Below, in pieces: positions 1 to 9,800 of a stretch of DNA of 64,000 nucleotides. The translations under genes were made by a program, and so were the position numbers. The notes under the pieces were generated by a model. The model had not been told where the DNA came from. It searched no databases and worked only from the letters and a program-made list of their open reading frames with translations. Every line of letters begins with the position of its first letter. Within the stretch, counting starts at the first letter, position 1. Source of the DNA: Salinivirgaceae bacterium (lineage in GTDB: Bacteria > Bacteroidota > Bacteroidia > Bacteroidales > SZUA-534); the NCBI GenBank assembly GCA_017645945.1, contig JAGCNL010000057.1:22256-86255 (forward strand), read 5' to 3'.

Positions 1-140
1 TTTTTCAAGGCATCGTCGTAATCCTCATAGAGCATCGACTCCTGAGCCGCCTGAAACAATGTCTTAAACAATTTGTCCTGTGCCTCTGATACAAATACCG
101 CCAGACACAACGAAGCGGCAAAAAACAATTTTCTGACCAT
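1..140 (-). CDS. 5' end of an exported protein, function unknown (partial)
   Basis: This is the start of a minus-strand gene that runs off the left edge of the window. The ATG lies at 138-140. The first 47 residues begin MVRKLFFAASLCLAVFVSEA, a basic, hydrophobic, Ala-ending stretch that fits a Sec signal peptide. The mature part is helical (KTLFQAAQESMLYEDYDDAL) and looks like the first helix of a TPR-type repeat, but too little is present to name a family. It is divergent from priA. Confidence 0.6.
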   Translation of the reverse strand, partial: MVRKLFFAASLCLAVFVSEAQDKLFKTLFQAAQESMLYEDYDDALK

Positions 141-460
141 ACTGAAAAGATTGCGTTTTATAAAACGAAGGTAAAAAAAGAAAAAGAATTGTGTATTTGG
201 CACTTGCCTTTGCCGTAGTTATTAAATTAGGGTTGTTCATAAAATGGCGTTGCGCCGTGCTCTATTGAAAGTATTTGTTTAGATAATCGATAGTATTTTT
301 CTGAATTTCTGCAATGTATGTTTTGAAAATGGCTATTGATGCTGATTTTCAGTGCCGATGTTTGTTTTGCCGCTTGGCGCGATAAAAAAATCAACAGCGG
401 CATTATTTTCTTGTGCAAGCGGCCAACTAATTATAAAATTGCCGCAAACAAAAACACACA
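141..460. other. Intergenic region between divergent genes, no gene seen
   Basis: This 320-base spacer separates the leftward exported-protein gene from priA. It is AT-rich and should carry both promoters. No tRNA, strong hairpin or long repeat was seen, and the short reading frames in it show no recognisable protein features. Confidence 0.5.
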
Positions 461-2926
461 ATGGGCGGACGCGCAATATTTGCTGAGATTATAATCCCAG
501 CACCTGTCAAGGGAACATTCACCTACGAGGTTCCCATCTCCATGGTGAGCCAGGTGCAGGTGGGCCAGAGCGTCGTGGTGCAGTTTGGTGCGCGACGGCT
601 CTACACTGGCATTATCTTCAGCCTGACCGAAACGCCGCCCGAAGGCTTCAGAATCAAATCGATACTCTCCATCGCCAACCCAAAACCGATTGTCACCCCA
701 AAGCAGCTCGAACTGTGGACGTGGACATCGAACTACTACATGTGCCCGATTGGCGATGTCTATAAGGCTGCCGTGCCCGTGAGTCTGCGGCCCGACAGCG
801 AGTCGCGCGTGCTGCCACTGCACGAGAGCGAGGCCGATGCCGCCACTCTCCCTCCCGACGAGTGCGCTGTCTATTCGGCGTTGCTCAAGGCTGAATCGGC
901 CAGCATCGAGGAGTTGGAGAAAATCACTGGCGTGAAGCAGATTCTAACCGTTGTTAAGAATCTGGTGGAGAAGCAGTTCGCCATCATCACTGAAGAGATG
1001 CGCGAACAGCCGCGCCTAAGGCGGCAAAAAGTTGTCCGTTTTTCGAGCCGCATTGCTGACGCTGAGACACTTAACCGCACGCTTGCTCTGCTGGCGCGCT
1101 CGGAGAAACAGCGCAACACTCTCCGCTGGATTGCTGATTTTTTGGGCGACGAGGCCTTCTCGGGCAAGACGGTACTGATGAAAGTTCTGCTCGAACGTGT
1201 GCCCGCAACGCCTACTGTTGTGCGCTCGCTGGTTGAAAAGGGCTTTCTGGAGATGGACGACGAGGACAATCTGCCGCAGCAACCCGAAAGCGAAACAGCC
1301 ACCCCTAACAGCCTCAACCCCTATCAGCAGGAGGCTCTCGACGCCATCAACCGCGAGTTTGAGACCAAGCAGACGGTACTTCTGCACGGTGTGACTGGCA
1401 GCGGAAAAACCGAAATCTACATCAACCTCATAAGCAAGGCTCTTGAGGCAGGGCAGAGCGTGCTATACCTGCTGCCTGAGATTGCCCTCACAACGCAGAT
1501 TGTGGAGCGGCTCAAGCGCTTTTTCGGCAACAAGGTGGGCGTCTATCACTCGAAATACTCGTCATCTGAGCGCGCCGACCTATGGAAAAAGATGCTCGCC
1601 GACGACAATCCCTATCAGATTGTGCTTGGTGTGCGCTCGTCTATCTTTTTGCCATTCAGCAATTTGGGACTGATTATTGTTGATGAAGAGCACGAGAACA
1701 GTTACAAGCAGTTCGACCCGTCGCCGCGCTACAACGCCCGCGACCTGGCGGTTGTGCTCGGCATGCAGCATAAAGCCAAAATCCTGCTCGGCTCGGCCAC
1801 GCCGTCGCTCGAAAGCTACTACAACGCCAGCCTTGGCCGCTACGGACTTGTGAAACTGATGCATCGCCACGGCACCGCCATTCTGCCTGAGATTGAGATT
1901 GTTGACACGCTCAAAGCCCGCAAGAAAAAGCTGATGACGCAGTGCTTCAGCCAGACGCTCCTCAGTTCAGTCAACGAGGCGCTCGAAAAAGACGAGCAGG
2001 TGATTCTGTTCCAGAACCGTCGAGGCTACAGCCCTTTCCTCGAATGCACCGAGTGCGGCTATATTCCAAAATGCAAGCATTGCGATGTGAGCCTTACTTA
2101 TCACAAGAGTATCAATAAGTTAGTATGCCACTACTGCGGCTACACAATCAACGTTGCCAACTCGTGCGACCATTGCCACCAAAGCACCATGCGGCTGGTT
2201 GGTTTCGGCACCGAGCGCATTGAGGATGAGTTGAAACAGATTTTTCCGCAAGCCAACATCGCCCGCCTCGACACCGACACCACACGCAGCAAGCACGGCA
2301 GTGAGAACATCATCCGCGATTTTCAGGAGCGCCACATCAATATTCTGATTGGCACGCAGATGGTTTCGAAAGGGCTCGATTTCGACAATGTCAGCATTGT
2401 GGGCATCCTCAACGCCGACAACATGCTCGGCTTCCCCGATTTCCGCGCCTACGAGCGTAGTTTCCAACTCATGGCGCAGGTGAGCGGCCGCGCTGGACGG
2501 AAAGACAAGGTTGGAAAAGTGCTCATCCAGACTGCCAACCCCGAGAATGTGATTGTCCGCCAAGTGGTTGCAAACGACTACGAGGCCATGTACCAAACGC
2601 AGATGGAGGAGCGCGAGAATTTCTTCTATCCGCCCGTGAGCCGCCTTGTGCAGATAACCCTCAAGCACCGCGACCGCCAAGTTGTGAACGATGGCGCAAG
2701 CCGCCTTTTTGGGGAAATCAGCAGGATAAACGGTCTTGTGGCCTTAGGCCCGACGGTGCCGCCCGTGAATCGGATTCAGAACCTCTATCTGGTTAATATT
2801 CTGATAAAACTGAGCAAAACCGACACCACGCAAATCAAAAACAACATCCAGTCGGCCATCGACAATTTCCTTGCTTATCCGCAGTTCAAGAACGTGCAGG
2901 TGGTGGCCAATGTCGACCCAATGTGA
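461..2926 (+). CDS. priA: Primosomal protein N', replication restart helicase PriA
   Basis: PriA recognises stalled replication forks and reloads the replisome through its 3'-5' helicase and primosome-assembly activities. The 821 residues show the usual order. An N-terminal DNA-binding domain (about 1-105) starts FAEIIIPAPVKGTFTYEVP. The helicase core has Walker A GVTGSGKTEIY near residue 310 and a DEEH box near 407. A cysteine-rich zinc insert near 528-570 has repeated Cys-x2-Cys pairs (CTECGYIPKCKHC, CHYCG, CDHC). The C-terminal helicase half follows, with GTQMVSKGLDFDNV and QVSGRAGR. The length is slightly above the E. coli protein. The ATG at 461 puts the conserved N-terminus close to the start. 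It appears monocistronic, with sprE following after a separate promoter. Confidence 0.97.
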   Translation: MGGRAIFAEIIIPAPVKGTFTYEVPISMVSQVQVGQSVVVQFGARRLYTGIIFSLTETPPEGFRIKSILSIANPKPIVTPKQLELWTWTSNYYMCPIGDVYKAAVPVSLRPDSESRVLPLHESEADAATLPPDECAVYSALLKAESASIEELEKITGVKQILTVVKNLVEKQFAIITEEMREQPRLRRQKVVRFSSRIADAETLNRTLALLARSEKQRNTLRWIADFLGDEAFSGKTVLMKVLLERVPATPTVVRSLVEKGFLEMDDEDNLPQQPESETATPNSLNPYQQEALDAINREFETKQTVLLHGVTGSGKTEIYINLISKALEAGQSVLYLLPEIALTTQIVERLKRFFGNKVGVYHSKYSSSERADLWKKMLADDNPYQIVLGVRSSIFLPFSNLGLIIVDEEHENSYKQFDPSPRYNARDLAVVLGMQHKAKILLGSATPSLESYYNASLGRYGLVKLMHRHGTAILPEIEIVDTLKARKKKLMTQCFSQTLLSSVNEALEKDEQVILFQNRRGYSPFLECTECGYIPKCKHCDVSLTYHKSINKLVCHYCGYTINVANSCDHCHQSTMRLVGFGTERIEDELKQIFPQANIARLDTDTTRSKHGSENIIRDFQERHINILIGTQMVSKGLDFDNVSIVGILNADNMLGFPDFRAYERSFQLMAQVSGRAGRKDKVGKVLIQTANPENVIVRQVVANDYEAMYQTQMEERENFFYPPVSRLVQITLKHRDRQVVNDGASRLFGEISRINGLVALGPTVPPVNRIQNLYLVNILIKLSKTDTTQIKNNIQSAIDNFLAYPQFKNVQVVANVDPM

Positions 2927-2983
2927 ATTCTCCAATAAATCTGCACACTAAACAGCCGCCGGTTTCCGTTCTTTTAGCGGCAT

Positions 2984-3016
2984 TTTGAGGCTCTTATTCA
3001 GAAAAAACTATTTTTG
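2984..3016 (+). promoter_or_regulatory. Bacteroidota-type promoter upstream of sprE/porW
   Basis: TTTG at 2984-2987, then 21 bases, then TATTTTTG at 3009-3016. This matches the Bacteroidota sigma consensus TTTG-N19..21-TAnnTTTG. It ends 18 bases before the GTG start of the sprE-like gene, so the leader would be very short. Confidence 0.6.
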
Positions 3017-3034
3017 CGTGCTTAATTTGCAAAA

Positions 3035-5734
3035 GTGTTGAAAACAGTCAGACCAGTATCGTTTTTTTATTTGGCATTGGCATCAGTGCTGCTGGTTTGC
3101 TGTTCGCCGGCCAAAAACACGCCCATTCACCGCGGCTATCACAACCTGACGGCCAAATACAATGTCTATTTCAATGGAAACGAGGCGTTTAAGTCGGGCA
3201 TGCAGAACATCTACTCGGCTCACGACGAGAATTTCGCGCTCATTCTGCCAGTGTTTGTCTATAGCGACAAGGAGGCCGCGCTTACCTCGTACGCCGACAT
3301 GAACCGCGTGATTGAGAAGAGCGAGAAGTGCATGCGCAAGCACTCCATCTCGGCCAAGCCGAAAACCAAAAAAGGCAAGAAGCTGTCGGACAAGGACAAG
3401 GCTTTTCAGAACAAAAACGAATACGTGAAGTGGATTGACAACGCCGAAATACTTGAAGGAAAGGCAAAAACCATCAAGCAGGACTATTTTGCGGCCATTG
3501 AGCAGTTCACCCACATTGTCCACCAGTACGACGAGCAGGACACCAAAACCGAAGCCTACATCTGGCTGGCACGCTGCTACACCGAAATGGAGAAATACTC
3601 GCAGGCCGACGATTTCATCAGCACCGTGACGGGCGACATGAGCAAGGTGTCGCGGAAGATGGGGGCGCCGCTGGCTCAGACTCAGGCCGACATTCTGCTG
3701 CGGCAGGGACGCTATGCCGACGCCATTCCATTTGTGGAGACGGCAGTGAAGAAAATCCGTCGCGACAAGCGGGAGAAAATCCGCCTGATGTATATTCTGG
3801 CGCAGCTCTACCAGTTCAACGAGGACAACCGCAAGGCAAGCGAATGGTATCAGAAGGTTATCGACAAAAACCCTGATTACCAATATGTTTTCAACGCACG
3901 CATCAACAAGGCGAGCCTCTACAGCAGCGAGTCGGGAGGAAGCGCGGCACTGCAGCGCGAGCTCACCAAAATGCTAAAGGACGACAAGAACACCGACTAT
4001 CTCGACCAGATTTACTACGCGCTGGGCAACATCGCCTACAACGAGATGCGCGACGACGACGCTCTCTGGTACTTCAAGCAGTCGATTGCCGCAAGCACCA
4101 CCAACGACAATCAGAAGAGCATCTCTTATCTGGCCGTGGCCGACATCTATTTTGACAAGCCCGACTACCGCAACGCACAGCTCTACTACGACAGCGCAAT
4201 GGTCAACTTGCCGCACGAATACCCTGATTATCAGAATATTCGCCGCAAATCGGAAAACCTGACCGACCTGGTGAACTGCATTGAGACCATTCAGACGCAG
4301 GACAGCCTTCAGAAACTGGCAAAAATGAGCGAGGATGAGCGCAACAAGGTCATCGACAGAATGATACAAGAGGTGAAGAACCAGGAGCAGGCCGAAAAGA
4401 ACCGCGAGAACGCAGCCAAAAGCGAACTGGCACAGGCGCAGCAGATGAGCCGCCAGAACACGCAGACGGGCAGCAAATGGTATTTTTACAACCAATCGTC
4501 GCTGAGCCTTGGGCAGGAGGAGTTCCGCAAGAAATGGGGCAGCCGCAAGCTGGAAGACAACTGGCGACGCAGCAACAAAACCGTCACCGAGTGGGACGAG
4601 GTGGGAAGCACAGCTGAGGCTGAGGAGGCTGAGGACGCAAAAAAAGGCCTGGACAACAAGAGCCGCGAGTACTATTTGGTCGATATTCCACTCACCGACT
4701 CGGCTTTTGCCGTTTCGGAGCAGAAAATGGAGATGGCCTACTTCAATCTGGGCGTGGTCTATAAAGACAAATTTGCCGACTATCCGCTTGCCATTGACGC
4801 TTTCAACGACTATTTGAAGAAGTACCCGAAGTCGGAAAACGAGGTTTCGGCAATGTTCAATCTCTACAAAACCTACCTTTTGCAGAAGGACTACGCCAAC
4901 GCCGACATCTACAAGAAGCGGATTATCAGCGAGTATCCTGATACCGACTACGCCAAAATCCTCAACGACCCCGACTACTACAAAGAGCTGGAAAAAGCTG
5001 AGAATGAGCTGAATTTCATGTATCAGGTTACTTATCGCTACTTCCTTAACGATGAGTGCGACAATGTATATTCAACATTCCATTATGTCGACTCGCTCTA
5101 CCCCGACAGCAAGCTGATGCCTAAATTTGCCTTAATCAACACGTTATGCCAGGGCAAATCAACTGATAGTTTAACGTTTGAGGCCAACTTGAAAGCGTTC
5201 ATCAGCAAGTATCCGAAGAGTGAGGAGGCAGGCTACGCACGCGACGTGATTGCCGCCCTGAACCGCAAGCCGCACGAGGTGGAGGAGAAAACAGAGGAAG
5301 AGCTTCTGGCTGAGGAGGAGCTGGCTGCCAAGGCCGCCTACGACTCGCTTGATGTGTCGCTCTTCAACTATGATGCCAACGAGCTGCACTACTATATTGC
5401 CATTGTGGACAAGCACAAGCTGGAGGAGAGCCGCGTGCGTTTCGGCCTCATCGACTTCAACGATGAGTATTTCGACTTCATGAACTTTGATGTGTCTGCC
5501 ACCCGACTGACAGAAGATTACGGCATTGTGATGGTTGAGAAGTTCAAGAACGCACGCATGGCGCAGAACTACATTGAGTCAGTGATTGTTGCCGGCGAGG
5601 TGTTCGACGGTGTGGTGAGCGACAGCTACAAGCAGTACATCATCTCAAAATCGAACTACGAGAAACTGCTGCAGGACGCCAACGTTGACCGCTACAACAA
5701 GTTCTTCGACCTTAACTACAAGTTGAATCCATAA
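3035..5734 (+). CDS. sprE: Type IX secretion system lipoprotein SprE/PorW-like, TPR protein
   Basis: This is probably the periplasmic TPR lipoprotein SprE (PorW), needed for T9SS secretion and gliding in Bacteroidota. The 899-residue product has a signal sequence ending at a Cys pair (C22-C23). The family-typical stretch after it reads HNLTAKYNVYFNGNEAF. Several TPR-like helical pairs follow (for example about 150-400), then an acidic, charged linker (about 430-550), more TPR-like units (YPLAIDAFNDYLKKYPKSE) and a C-terminal domain. The length is close to the roughly 870-residue Flavobacterium form and longer than Porphyromonas PorW. The start is GTG at 3035, just before the hydrophobic leader. 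It is 11 bases from the next gene, so they are probably co-transcribed. The window also encodes likely T9SS cargo (6850-14388 and 20083-20880), which supports a working T9SS. Confidence 0.85.
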   Translation: MLKTVRPVSFFYLALASVLLVCCSPAKNTPIHRGYHNLTAKYNVYFNGNEAFKSGMQNIYSAHDENFALILPVFVYSDKEAALTSYADMNRVIEKSEKCMRKHSISAKPKTKKGKKLSDKDKAFQNKNEYVKWIDNAEILEGKAKTIKQDYFAAIEQFTHIVHQYDEQDTKTEAYIWLARCYTEMEKYSQADDFISTVTGDMSKVSRKMGAPLAQTQADILLRQGRYADAIPFVETAVKKIRRDKREKIRLMYILAQLYQFNEDNRKASEWYQKVIDKNPDYQYVFNARINKASLYSSESGGSAALQRELTKMLKDDKNTDYLDQIYYALGNIAYNEMRDDDALWYFKQSIAASTTNDNQKSISYLAVADIYFDKPDYRNAQLYYDSAMVNLPHEYPDYQNIRRKSENLTDLVNCIETIQTQDSLQKLAKMSEDERNKVIDRMIQEVKNQEQAEKNRENAAKSELAQAQQMSRQNTQTGSKWYFYNQSSLSLGQEEFRKKWGSRKLEDNWRRSNKTVTEWDEVGSTAEAEEAEDAKKGLDNKSREYYLVDIPLTDSAFAVSEQKMEMAYFNLGVVYKDKFADYPLAIDAFNDYLKKYPKSENEVSAMFNLYKTYLLQKDYANADIYKKRIISEYPDTDYAKILNDPDYYKELEKAENELNFMYQVTYRYFLNDECDNVYSTFHYVDSLYPDSKLMPKFALINTLCQGKSTDSLTFEANLKAFISKYPKSEEAGYARDVIAALNRKPHEVEEKTEEELLAEEELAAKAAYDSLDVSLFNYDANELHYYIAIVDKHKLEESRVRFGLIDFNDEYFDFMNFDVSATRLTEDYGIVMVEKFKNARMAQNYIESVIVAGEVFDGVVSDSYKQYIISKSNYEKLLQDANVDRYNKFFDLNYKLNP

Positions 5735-5745
5735 ACTATCTGAAA

Positions 5746-6552
5746 ATGAAAGGCTTATCAGTCATTATGGGACTAGTGGCGGCTGGCATTGTCGCTACAT
5801 CGTGCACACCAAAAACCAACAGCCAGACGGACGGCGAGCCGATGACTCACCTGCTGCTGGCCACAGGCTGGTTCCAGCAGTCGGCCGAGATGCGCGCCTG
5901 CTATTACCAGTCGTACACGCTTGCCAAAATGGCGCTGAAAGAGAATCTTCAGAACTACAAGGGCACGAAACCTACAGCCGTGGTGCTTGACATCGACGAA
6001 ACGGTGCTCGACAACAGCCCCTTTGAGGCCAAACTGATGGGCGACCGCCAGAACTACTCTGACAGCGCGTGGATGGCTTGGTCGGCACGCGAGGAGGCAC
6101 TGGCACTGCCCGGAGCAGCGGAGTTCATTGCCTACGCACGGGAGCTTGGCGTGGAGGTTTTCTTCATCTCGAACCGCATTCTTGAGGAGCGCGACCGCAC
6201 ACTGCGTAACCTTGCCTCTGCAGGAATGGCCGTTGATTCAGCTCACCTGCTGCTCTACGACCTCAGCAAGAAAACATCGTGCAAAGACGAGCGCCGCAGC
6301 CTGGTATCGGAAAGCCACGAGATATTACTCTTCATCGGCGACAACCTGGGCGACTACACATCGCTCTTCGACCGCCGCGACAGTCGTCTGGCTCTGCATC
6401 TGGCCGACTCGCTGCGTGACGATTTCGGACGCAAGTTCATCATCCTGCCCAACCCCATGTATGGTGAGTGGGAGAACGCCATCTACGACCACAACTACAA
6501 GCTGCCGATGGCCGAAAAGAACCGGATGATGCTCGATTTGCTGCGGAAATAA
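5746..6552 (+). CDS. 5'-nucleotidase/acid phosphatase, lipoprotein e(P4) family
   Basis: An outer-membrane or periplasmic HAD-superfamily (class C-like) acid phosphatase. The 268-residue protein has a lipoprotein signal with ATSC and C20 as the lipidated residue. The HAD motif I is LDIDETVLDNS, with catalytic D82 and D84. Later motifs include FFISNR (motif II, the S/T equivalent) and FIGDNLGDY (motif IV Asp residues). Members of the e(P4) family dephosphorylate nucleotides and NMN and help salvage NAD precursors; the exact substrate here is inferred. It lies 11 bases after sprE and is followed by a strong terminator at 6696-6728. Confidence 0.92.
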   Translation: MKGLSVIMGLVAAGIVATSCTPKTNSQTDGEPMTHLLLATGWFQQSAEMRACYYQSYTLAKMALKENLQNYKGTKPTAVVLDIDETVLDNSPFEAKLMGDRQNYSDSAWMAWSAREEALALPGAAEFIAYARELGVEVFFISNRILEERDRTLRNLASAGMAVDSAHLLLYDLSKKTSCKDERRSLVSESHEILLFIGDNLGDYTSLFDRRDSRLALHLADSLRDDFGRKFIILPNPMYGEWENAIYDHNYKLPMAEKNRMMLDLLRK

Positions 6553-6561
6553 GCTTCGTTT

Positions 6562-6617
6562 CCGCCAAATTTGAAAGACTCATTACCGAATTTGAATTTA
6601 CCCCCGCCGAATTTTAA
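6562..6617. repeat. Three imperfect copies of a CCGccAAATTTGAA-like motif
   Basis: Related blocks start at 6562, 6586 and 6604: CCGCCAAATTTGAA, CCGAATTTGAATTT and CCGCCGAATTTTAA. They sit just after the phosphatase stop codon. Read on the minus strand they encode repeated Lys-Phe-Gly-Gly, but no convincing gene is present. Their role is unknown. Confidence 0.45.
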
Positions 6618-6695
6618 TTGTGCAGGCAAAATGGGATTCAGGCTCCTTACATTTGTGCCATCAGGTAATCCCATAGAAAAAGATATTTCCAGCAG

Positions 6696-6728
6696 CACCT
6701 CCAACCCCCAATAGGAGGTGTTTTTTTT
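6696..6728 (+). terminator. Rho-independent terminator after the sprE/phosphatase unit
   Basis: Perfect 7-bp stem CACCTCC (6696-6702) with GGAGGTG (6714-6720), an 11-base loop, and eight T residues from 6721. Confidence 0.85.
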
Positions 6729-6776
6729 GTGCCATAGCAAAACAATATCAGATAGAAAACTATAGACCTGCGCAGC

Positions 6777-6811
6777 TAAAAACAATAGGGGCTGCCATTG
6801 CTGACAGCCCC
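6777..6811 (-). terminator. Terminator of the giant repeat-protein gene
   Basis: Read leftward, the stem GGGGCTG/CAGCCCC (6805-6811 with 6788-6794) is followed by a T-rich tail (complement of 6777-6787). It lies 39 bases past the stop codon at 6850. Confidence 0.75.
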
Positions 6812-6849
6812 CGAACAACTCTAATTATACGCTTTGAAACGCATTCCTT

Positions 6850-9800
6850 TTACTTAATCATCACGCGCTTGCTCGTGCTGCCTGTCTTGACAACATAAAC
6901 GCCAGTGCCCTCAACCTGAATCTCGGTGCGGTCGCCGTTGACAGCCTCGCGGGCAATCATGCGGCCCATGGCATCGAATACCAGGATGTCGTTCTCGGCG
7001 TTCTCTACAACGATTGTATTGCCGTGAGCGTAGATGTTAACCTCATCAGCTGCAGCCTCAGCATCCTCAATTCCGACGTACGACGGATTCTTCTCAAAGA
7101 TTGCTGTGAACGGCTTGTCGATGTTGCTCAGCAGAGCTGCGTCGATAGTCACTGAACGCGGGTTATCGGTGTTGCCGTCGCTCCATTTTTCGAAGTGATA
7201 GCCAAAGTCGGCCGATGCGGTGAGTGTTGCCACAGCACCAAATTCGAACGAGCTTGAAGCACCGTAAACTGTACCGTTCTCGGCAGCCACTGTGATGGTA
7301 TAAAGGTCAGCCTCGAACAGAGCTGTGAGCTTGCGGTTCTTAGTGACGGTGATTGTGCGCGGGTTCTGAGTGTTGCCGTCGCTCCATTTAACGAAGTGAT
7401 AGTGCTCAGCAGCCTTAGCGCTGATTGTTGCCTCCTCGCCGTGCTCGAAGGTGCCTGCGCCAGAAACTGTACCGTTCTCAGCCGACAGCTTAACCTCATA
7501 AGTATTGATTTCGAACGAAGCGCTGAACTCAGCATCCTCAACCACTGACAAGCGGCGTGTTGCGCTTGTAAGGCCGTCGCTCCATTGTGTGAAGTGGTAG
7601 CCTTCATTGGCAACGGCTGTGAGTGTTGCCACAGAACCATAGTTGTATGTGCCAGCACCCGAAACAACTCCGTTAGCTGCCTCAGCGGCTGTGATGTTGA
7701 AGGTATTTACTTCAAACTCTGCTTCAAATGACATGCTTGAAAGCACTGTTTCTGTACGAGTTTTGTCTTTCACACCGTCACTCCATTGGATGAAGTGGTA
7801 ACCCTCATCGGCTTTGGCGGTAAGAGTTGCGCTTGCACCATGGTTGTAGTAGCCTGCGCCCTCAACCGAGCCGTTCTGAGCGTATGCGCTGACATTGTAA
7901 GCGTCAACCTCGAACTCAGCAGTGAACTTCTTGTCCTCAGTGACAATCACGCTGCGCGAGCTGCTCAACACGCCGTCGGCCCACTTGGTGAAGTGATAGC
8001 CATCGGCTGCTGTTGCGCTCAGTGTTGCAAATGAACCATAGTTATATGTGCCTGCGCCTGTCACTGTGCCGTTGGCGGCTGCAACTGTAATCTCGTAGCT
8101 ATTGACATCGAATTCAGCCTTGAGGTCAACATCGCTGGTTACGGTCACCTTACGCGGGTTGACGCTGTTGCCGTCGCTCCATTGTGCAAAGTGGTAGCCC
8201 GTGCTTGCTGTTGCGGTGAGTGTTGCCTCAGCGCCGTGGTTGTAGGTTCCTGCGCCTTCAACCGAGCCGTTCTTGGCCGATGCCTTCACAGTATAAGTGT
8301 TGATTTCAAATGCTGCGGTAACATTAAGATTGCCGCTTACATTGAATGTGCGATTTGCCTCGGTGTTGCCATCGCTCCAGCCTGCAAAGTGGTAACCTGT
8401 GCTTGCAGTTGCGGTGATGGTGGCAGGTGCGCCAAACTCAAACGAGCCGCCGCCTGTCACTGTGCCGTTTGCTCCAGCTGCCACGGTGACTGTATAAGTG
8501 TCAACAGCGAACTCTGCGCTCAGCGATTTGTCGCCGTTCACGGTAATAACATGAGTGGCATCGGTGCTGCCGTCGCTCCATTTCACAAAGTGATAGCCCA
8601 CATTGGCAATGGCAGTGAGTGTTGCCTTCTCACCTGCAGCATAACGGGCACTGCCTGTTACTGCGCCGTTCGGGCCTGCTGTTGCGGTAACGGTGTAGAG
8701 TGTCTCTTCGCTGAACACTGCTGTCAGATTCCAGTCGCGCTGAACGGTGATGCTGCGCGAAGCTGATGTGTTGCCATCGCTCCAGCGGACAAACTTGTTG
8801 CTGCCAGATGGAGTTGCCTCAACGTTAACCACATTGCCATAGTAGATTTTCGAGCCGGCATCGCTGCTAACTGTTCCCTTTGTATTATCGCTCGACGAAA
8901 CAACAACGCTGTATTCTATCGGCATGGTGTAAGCAGTGTAATTTGCTACAGTGGTCTCAACTTTGAAGGAACGTGTGGCCGATGTCGAAGTGTTTTCCCA
9001 ATAAACAAACTTATATCCTGGCTCAGGAACAGCCTTCAATGTTGCTGTGGTGCCATATTTATAAGTGCCCGTGCCCACAACAGTGCCGTGCTCCATTGTT
9101 GCATCGATAGTGCAATCTACGCCTTCAACAACCGCTCTAATTGTTTCGTCGCCGGTGACAGTATAGTCGAATGGGTTCGCGGTGCTTAATACCTCACCCT
9201 TGCTGTTGCGCCATTCAACAAAATTATAGTTGTAGTTTGGCGAAGCGGTGAGTTCAATTGTATTTCCATAATAAGTGTCTCCCCAAATGTTAACCGATAC
9301 GTTGTTGCCAACGGTATTAATTGTGTAAGTTTTAGTAGTCATAACAGCAACGTAATTACCACCATTCACTGCTGTGAACTCACGAGGGTTAACAGTGCTG
9401 CCGTCGTTCTGCCATTCTACAAACTCGTAGCCCTTATTAGGTTTGGCGGTGAGTTTAACTGTGCTGCCGTGAGCATAGGTGCCTGTGCCCTCAACGGTGC
9501 CGTAGCCCGATGTAGCCGAACCCGTGATATCATATTCGTTGATTGCGAACTCGGCGGTTAATTTGACATTGTTATAAACGTCGATGTGATACCATGAGGA
9601 TGTTTCTCCATCGCTCCACTTCACAAAGTGATAACCCTCATCGGGTACTGCGTGCAGACTGGCAACATCGCCATAATAAAATGCACCCGTTCCATCAACA
9701 GTTCCGTTTTGGGCTGTTGCGTTGACAGTGTATTCTTTGGCCGAAACCAGAGCATAGTAGTATTGGTCGTCTTCAACAGTGACGGTGCGCGGATTGTCGG

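Noticed and set aside
227..418. 63-codon minus-strand frame upstream of priA
   Set aside because: AT-rich spacer, no conserved-looking sequence or start signal, likely chance.
3083..3883. 266-codon minus-strand frame inside sprE
   Set aside because: Fully overlapped by a well-supported lipoprotein gene; low-complexity Val/Leu/Arg composition typical of antisense frames.
6495..6818. 107-codon minus-strand frame between the phosphatase and giant genes
   Set aside because: Crosses two terminators and the phosphatase end; its KFGG repeats are explained by the short DNA repeat.
8182..8766. Cys-rich plus-strand frame inside the repeat gene
   Set aside because: It is the antisense of the B-repeat DNA, so its regular cysteines only reflect the repeat.
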